Shown here: one piece after another, positions 59,566 to 64,000 of the stretch
Layout of the letters: each line of letters starts with the position of its first letter
How positions within the stretch are numbered: position 1 is the stretch's first letter
Source of the DNA: an uncultured Bacteroidaceae bacterium
Lineage (GTDB): Bacteria > Bacteroidota > Bacteroidia > Bacteroidales > Bacteroidaceae
Direction of reading: 5' to 3'
Length of the DNA: 64,000 nt
Assembly (NCBI GenBank): GCA_905233765.1
Contig: CAJOCU010000020.1
Location: 1 to 64,000 of the forward strand
Notes under the pieces: model-generated
The model's database searches: none
The model's input: the letters and a program-made list of their open reading frames with translations, nothing else
What the model was told of the DNA's origin: nothing
Translations under genes and position numbers: made by a program

Positions 59566-59606
59566 ACTTACCCCCCGCCCCCCTCTCTTTCAAAGAGGGG
59601 GAGTAA
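59564..59606. repeat. Palindromic element D1 between ruvA and sprA
   Basis: AGACTTACCCCCCGCC flank, then CCCCTCTCTTTCAAAGAGGG, with a TTTCAAA core (59585-59597). Partner of D2; the cores are reverse complements. Confidence 0.85.
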
Positions 59607-59682
59607 TACCGAGCAAGAATAGAAAACATATACAGGAAACAACAATCCTCTTATTTTGAGAACCCGTTTTGCACATAGCATC

Positions 59683-62600
59683 ATGATACTGACAACCTTT
59701 ATCCTGGCCGTCAGCATTTCGCTATTTGCAAATGTAAGCGCGCATTCTCTCCCCTCTTCCCTCTTTGAAAGAGAAGGGTTGGGGGTGAGTCTTGACTCCC
59801 TCCGCGTCCGCCCCCAGCACACCATCCCCGAGACAGTAGAGGATCTGGATACGGTGGCTGTGAGTCTACGATTACCCGACAACCTGAAACAAGAGGCCGA
59901 GTTGGATTCACTGACAGGCAACTACCGCGTGGGTATGAAGTTGGGAAAGGGTGGCTATCTGAACACGCCCATTCTGATGACCCCCGAGGAGTACCAGCAG
60001 TGGACGTTGCGTCAGTCCATGGGGGCCTACTACCGTCAGAAGAACCGTGAGGCGTTCGAGACCTCGGGCAAGAAGAAATTCGACTTCACCGATATGCACT
60101 TCAACCTAGGGCCTGCAGAGAAGATCTTCGGCCCTGGCGGCGTGAGCATCAAGACGCAAGGTTCGGCGGAGATCAAGGTGGGCGGCAATCTGAAGAAGCA
60201 GGACAACCCCTCGCTAGCAGCCAACCGCCGCAAGACCTTCGGCTTCGACTTCGATGAGAAAATCAATCTCTCCGTGACGGGTAAGGTTGGCGACAAAATC
60301 AACATGAACATCAACTACAACACTGATGCGACATTCAATGTTGATGCTCAGCAGATGAAGCTGAAGTACGATGGTAAAGAGGACGAGATCATCAAGCTGG
60401 TGGAGGCCGGTAATGTGTCGATGCCATCCAATTCCACGCTTATCAGCGGTGTGAGCAGCCTCTTTGGCCTGCGCACCGATGTGCAGTTCGGGAAGTTGAA
60501 ATTACAAGCTGTTGTCAGCCAGAAGAACTCCGCCTCGAAGAGCGCCAGTTCCAAGGGTGGCGCACAGACACAGAACTATGAGCTGTCCGCTGTCGATTAC
60601 GAAGAGAACCGCCACTACTGGCTTTCCCATTTTTTCCGTGACAACTACGACCGCTGGATGAAGACTCTGCCGACCATTACCAGCGGCTTGAACATCAAGC
60701 GCATCGAGGTGTGGGTAACCAATAAGCGAGCGGCCTCTACGCAGAACAATCGCAATCTCATCGCCTTCACCGACTTAGGCGAGACGAGCCATATTTCCAA
60801 CTCCATCTGGCATAGTACCGGCGTGAGTACGACACCACAGAACCGCTCGAACAACCTTTACGATGACATTGTCAACAACTACCCCGAGGCACGCGACATC
60901 AGTGTAGCCACAACCGTACTCGATGGCATTCAGGACTTCGCTGGTGGCACCGATTACGAGAAGCTGCAGAGCGCACGTCTGCTCACTTCCAGCGAATACA
61001 TTGTCAACAATGCACTCGGCTACATCTCACTGACAGCGCAGCTGGAACCCGACGAGGTCTTGGCTGTTGCCTTCGAATATACTTACGGCGGCCAGACCTA
61101 TCAGGTTGGCGAGTTCTCTGCCGATCTGACGGACAACGCCCAAAGCCTTTATGTCAAAGCCTTAAAGAGCACTACTAGCTCGCCTCGCATGGGCAACTGG
61201 CCGTTGATGATGAAGAATATTTACTCTCTTGGCGCCACCTCCACACAACGCGAAAAGTTTCGCCTCGACGTGAAATATCTCAGCGACTCCACGGGTGTCT
61301 ATCTCACCTACCTGCCCGAGGACAATTTAAAATCCACGCCGTTGCTACGTGCCATGAACCTTGACCGCCTGGACAACAACAATCGCTCGAACGCTGACGG
61401 CCAGTTCGACTATGTCGAGGGCTACACCATCTCCAAAGGTCGCATCATCTTCCCCGTTGCGGAGCCCTTCGGCGACCATTTGCGCGGCTGGATAGGCAAC
61501 GACGCTGTGGCCGACAAGTACTGCTTCGACGCCCTCTACGACAGCACCAAGACCGTGGCCAAGCAGATTGCCGAGCAGAACAAGTTCATGCTCACAGGCC
61601 ACTATAAAGGCACCAATGGTGCTGAGATTGACCTGGGCGCTACCAACATCGCACAAGGGTCCGTGAAGGTAACGGCTGCCGGCATGGAGCTTACCGAGAA
61701 CGTTGACTACCGCGTTGATTACTCGATGGGTATCGTCTATATTCTTAATCAGAGCCTCATCGATGCTGGCACGAAGATCAATGCCAGCGTGGAGAGTAAC
61801 GACGTTTATGGAATGCAACGCAAGACGTTCCTGGGCGTCAACTGGGACTATGAGTTCTCCAAGGACTTCGTCATCGGCGGTACGCTACAGTTCCTCAACG
61901 AACAACCCATGACCACAAAAGTGAACATGGGTACCGAGCCCCTGAAGAACCTGTTATGGGGTGTTCACATGGACTGGAAGAAGGAAGCCCAATGGCTCAC
62001 CAATGCCCTCAATGCCATTCCATTCCTTAATTTCACCCAGCCGTCACAGATTGCCTTCAGCGGCGATTTTGCCCAACTCATAGCCGGACAGAATCACAAG
62101 GTACAGGGCAATGCCTCCTATATGGACGACTTCGAGAACACAAAGAACCGCATGAGCATCTCCTCGCCCACGGCATGGATGATGTCGTCAGTCCCCTACC
62201 CCTTCGAAGGTGCCCGTCTCACCAATGATGTGCGTAGCGGCTACAACCGTGCCCTGCTGGCATGGTATTATATCGACCCCATCTTCACGCGTCGCAGTAG
62301 TTCCCTGACCCCATCTCACATCAAGAGCGATCTGGAGCAGCTCTCCAACCACTATGTGCGCGAAGTCTATGAACGCGAGCTCTACCCCAACAAGTCACAA
62401 ACCAGCTATTCCGAAGCCGCATCACTGAACGTGTTGAATCTGGCCTACTACCCCACCGAACGCGGTGCTTATAACCTCAATACAAACGTTGATCAGCGCG
62501 GCCGTCTGCTCAATCCGACGGAGAACTGGGGCGGCATGATGCGCAAAGTGGACAACCCTGATTTTGAGGCTCAGAACATCGAGTACATGGAGTTCTGGAT

Positions 62601-64000
62601 GCTCGATCCCTTCATATATACGGGTGGTGACACCAGCTACGGCGGCGAACTCTATATTAACTTAGGCGAGGTCAGCGAGGACGTGCTCAAGGACGGCAAG
62701 AAGTTCTATGAGAGCGGTCTGCCCCTGGATGACAACCCCGGCTATTTCACCGAGACGGTCTGGGGACGCGTACCTGTTGGCACGAGCGTCACCTATGCCT
62801 TCAATAATGAAAGCGGAGCGCGCACGAAACAGGACGTGGGTCTCAACGGCCTCAGCTCCGAACAGGAACGCACCTATGGTGTCTATGCCCAATATCTGGC
62901 CGATATCCAAGGAAAAGTGTCTCCTGAAGTTTTCGACAGTCTCTTCATCGACCCTGCAGGCGACGACTACCACTACTACCGCGGAACGGACTTCGACCAG
63001 CAGCAGAAGAGCATCCTCGACCGCTACAAGCGCATCAATATGCCCGAGGCGAACTCTCCCGACACCGATAACTCCCCCGAAAGCTACGAGACGGCCTATA
63101 AGACGACACCGGACGTGGAGGACATCAATCAGGACTACACCCTCAACGAGTACGAGAAATACTTCCAGTACCACATCAGTCTCCACCCACAGGACACCGT
63201 CGTCGGCACCAACTACATCTCCGATGTGCGCCACGCGAGCGTGAAGCTTCGCAATGGCGACACGCAGACCGTGAAATGGTATCAGTTCCGCGTGCCCCTT
63301 GAGGAGTTTGAGCGCGCCGTGAACGGCATCACCGACTTCACCAGCATCCGTTTCATCCGAATGTACCTGACCGGCTTCGAGAAACCCATCGTGCTGCGCT
63401 TCGCCACCCTCGACCTAGTACAAGCCGACTGGCGCAATTATCAACAGAGCCTTTACATGGGACAGAACGAGGCCGCTGGAGCTACGATGGAGGTAAGTGC
63501 CGTGAACATCGAGGAAAACAACGACAAGGAGCCTGTCAACTACGTGCTGCCACCAGGTGTGAGTCGCGTCACCGACCCCTCGCAAACACAGCTCGTGGAG
63601 AGCAACGAGCAAGCACTCTCGCTTATTGTCAAAAACCTGTCACCAGGCGAGGCCAAGGCCGTCTTCAAGAACTGTAACTATGACATGCGACAATACAAGC
63701 ACCTGCAGATGTTTGTTCACGCCAATGCCCTGTTGCAGGACATCACCGACTTGCAAAACGGCGAGACGTCGCTCTTCATCCGTTTGGGATCCGACTATCG
63801 CAGCAACTTCTATGAGTACGAAATTCCACTGCAGCTCACACCTGCCGGACACTATGACACCTACAGCAGTGAAGGTTGCTATGCCGTATGGCCCGAGGAG
63901 AACATGCTCGATATCGACCTGAAAAAACTCACCAACGTAAAAAAGAATCGCAACCACGAGAAGAGCCTCGGCAACGCCAGCTTCAGCCGCGAGTTCTATG
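59683..64000 (+). CDS. sprA: SprA (Sov) type IX secretion outer-membrane channel, cut by window end
   Basis: Giant outer-membrane barrel through which type IX cargo leaves the periplasm; 1439 codons are present and the frame is open at the window end (full SprA is about 2400 aa). Signature regions: GKKKFDFTDMHFNLGPAEKI, FGPGGVSIKTQGSAEI, LQAVVSQKNSASKSASSKGG, YWLSHFFRDNYDRWM, NIKRIEVWVTNKR and FILVQAD-like RFATLDLVQADWRNYQ. The N terminus is hydrophobic (MILTTFILAVSISLFANVSA); an in-frame TTG at 59656 would add MRTRFAHSI and give a charged signal peptide, so the start is uncertain. Right after the signal peptide, palindromic element D2 encodes HSLPSSLFEREGLGVS. The protein would serve the several cargo proteins in this window bearing type IX-like tails. 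Confidence 0.92.
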   Translation, partial: MILTTFILAVSISLFANVSAHSLPSSLFEREGLGVSLDSLRVRPQHTIPETVEDLDTVAVSLRLPDNLKQEAELDSLTGNYRVGMKLGKGGYLNTPILMTPEEYQQWTLRQSMGAYYRQKNREAFETSGKKKFDFTDMHFNLGPAEKIFGPGGVSIKTQGSAEIKVGGNLKKQDNPSLAANRRKTFGFDFDEKINLSVTGKVGDKINMNINYNTDATFNVDAQQMKLKYDGKEDEIIKLVEAGNVSMPSNSTLISGVSSLFGLRTDVQFGKLKLQAVVSQKNSASKSASSKGGAQTQNYELSAVDYEENRHYWLSHFFRDNYDRWMKTLPTITSGLNIKRIEVWVTNKRAASTQNNRNLIAFTDLGETSHISNSIWHSTGVSTTPQNRSNNLYDDIVNNYPEARDISVATTVLDGIQDFAGGTDYEKLQSARLLTSSEYIVNNALGYISLTAQLEPDEVLAVAFEYTYGGQTYQVGEFSADLTDNAQSLYVKALKSTTSSPRMGNWPLMMKNIYSLGATSTQREKFRLDVKYLSDSTGVYLTYLPEDNLKSTPLLRAMNLDRLDNNNRSNADGQFDYVEGYTISKGRIIFPVAEPFGDHLRGWIGNDAVADKYCFDALYDSTKTVAKQIAEQNKFMLTGHYKGTNGAEIDLGATNIAQGSVKVTAAGMELTENVDYRVDYSMGIVYILNQSLIDAGTKINASVESNDVYGMQRKTFLGVNWDYEFSKDFVIGGTLQFLNEQPMTTKVNMGTEPLKNLLWGVHMDWKKEAQWLTNALNAIPFLNFTQPSQIAFSGDFAQLIAGQNHKVQGNASYMDDFENTKNRMSISSPTAWMMSSVPYPFEGARLTNDVRSGYNRALLAWYYIDPIFTRRSSSLTPSHIKSDLEQLSNHYVREVYERELYPNKSQTSYSEAASLNVLNLAYYPTERGAYNLNTNVDQRGRLLNPTENWGGMMRKVDNPDFEAQNIEYMEFWMLDPFIYTGGDTSYGGELYINLGEVSEDVLKDGKKFYESGLPLDDNPGYFTETVWGRVPVGTSVTYAFNNESGARTKQDVGLNGLSSEQERTYGVYAQYLADIQGKVSPEVFDSLFIDPAGDDYHYYRGTDFDQQQKSILDRYKRINMPEANSPDTDNSPESYETAYKTTPDVEDINQDYTLNEYEKYFQYHISLHPQDTVVGTNYISDVRHASVKLRNGDTQTVKWYQFRVPLEEFERAVNGITDFTSIRFIRMYLTGFEKPIVLRFATLDLVQADWRNYQQSLYMGQNEAAGATMEVSAVNIEENNDKEPVNYVLPPGVSRVTDPSQTQLVESNEQALSLIVKNLSPGEAKAVFKNCNYDMRQYKHLQMFVHANALLQDITDLQNGETSLFIRLGSDYRSNFYEYEIPLQLTPAGHYDTYSSEGCYAVWPEENMLDIDLKKLTNVKKNRNHEKSLGNASFSREFY
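59745..59793. repeat. Palindromic element D2 in the 5' end of sprA
   Basis: CTCTTTGAAAGAG core (59761-59773) with CCCCTCTTCC to the left and AAGGGTTGGGGGTGAGTCT to the right. The reverse complement aligns to D1 over most of its length. Encodes LPSSLFEREGLGVS just after the signal peptide. Confidence 0.85.

Overview
The window reads as a stretch of a Bacteroidales chromosome, most likely a Prevotellaceae relative. The evidence is a SusC/SusD pair, etfBA next to an acyl-CoA dehydrogenase, a split glycine decarboxylase (gcvPA/gcvPB), a SprA-type secretion channel, cargo with short type IX C-terminal tails, and many promoters of the Bacteroidetes form TTTG-N19-23-TAnnTTTG with little Shine-Dalgarno signal. 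I saw no rRNA, tRNA, CRISPR array, transposase, integrase or phage gene. No gene-free stretch exceeds about 255 bases.

Layout. 1-2820: a ClC anion transporter and fmt. 3002-10857: an ECF sigma factor, then a SusC/SusD-type importer and a 690-aa lipoprotein. 11040-14686: two C10 (streptopain-like) proteases with type IX tails, each with its own promoter. 14793-17331: an overlapping run of a 48-codon ORF, rpe and comEC. 17535-21067: a large lipoprotein and a DUF5723-type barrel protein. 21248-26024: purL and a two-gene chromate transporter. 26025-27892 (minus): an Hsp15-like S4 protein, pth and rplY. 28147-33272: a 1343-aa secreted protein of unknown catalytic class and a type I asparaginase. 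33358-39906: lplA-gcvT-gcvH-gcvPA-small membrane ORF-gcvPB-lpdA, a complete glycine cleavage operon with its own lipoate ligase. 40130-41262: a uracil-DNA-glycosylase-family protein and a lipocalin. 41462-52578 (minus): a rhamnogalacturonan-I/pectin side-chain island (GH43, GH51, PL11, a Cthe_2159-like binding protein, a small type IX tail protein, GH27). 52745: purN. 53324-57016 (minus): a broken acyl-CoA dehydrogenase, etfA and etfB. 57160-59565: a tandem rhamnogalacturonan acetylesterase and ruvA. 59683-64000: sprA, cut by the window edge.

How it fits together. The PL11, GH51, GH43, GH27 and acetylesterase genes form a coherent set for decorated rhamnogalacturonan I. PL11, the 140-aa protein, the 1343-aa protein and both C10 proteases end in type IX-like sorting tails, and SprA, the type IX outer-membrane channel, is in the same window. 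The SusCD system beside two secreted proteases suggests peptide rather than glycan uptake (inference).

The most unusual content is repetitive. (1) A roughly 40-bp G/C-rich palindrome of form CCCTCCC-loop-GGGAGGG occurs as inverted pairs whose loops are reverse complements of each other within a pair but differ between pairs. Members sit inside coding ends, adding in-frame peptides to Hsp15, Pth, GcvPA, SprA and the acetylesterase; a solitary copy lies in LpdA. (2) Heptamer tandem repeats (GTTGAGA/TCAACCC and AAAAATG types) lie inside ClC, fmt, purL (twice), the GH51 signal peptide, the acyl-CoA dehydrogenase and the 140-aa gene, and next to the rplY promoter. Two genes look frameshifted (gcvPB at codon 2; the acyl-CoA dehydrogenase near 53818), which may be real or sequencing/assembly errors.
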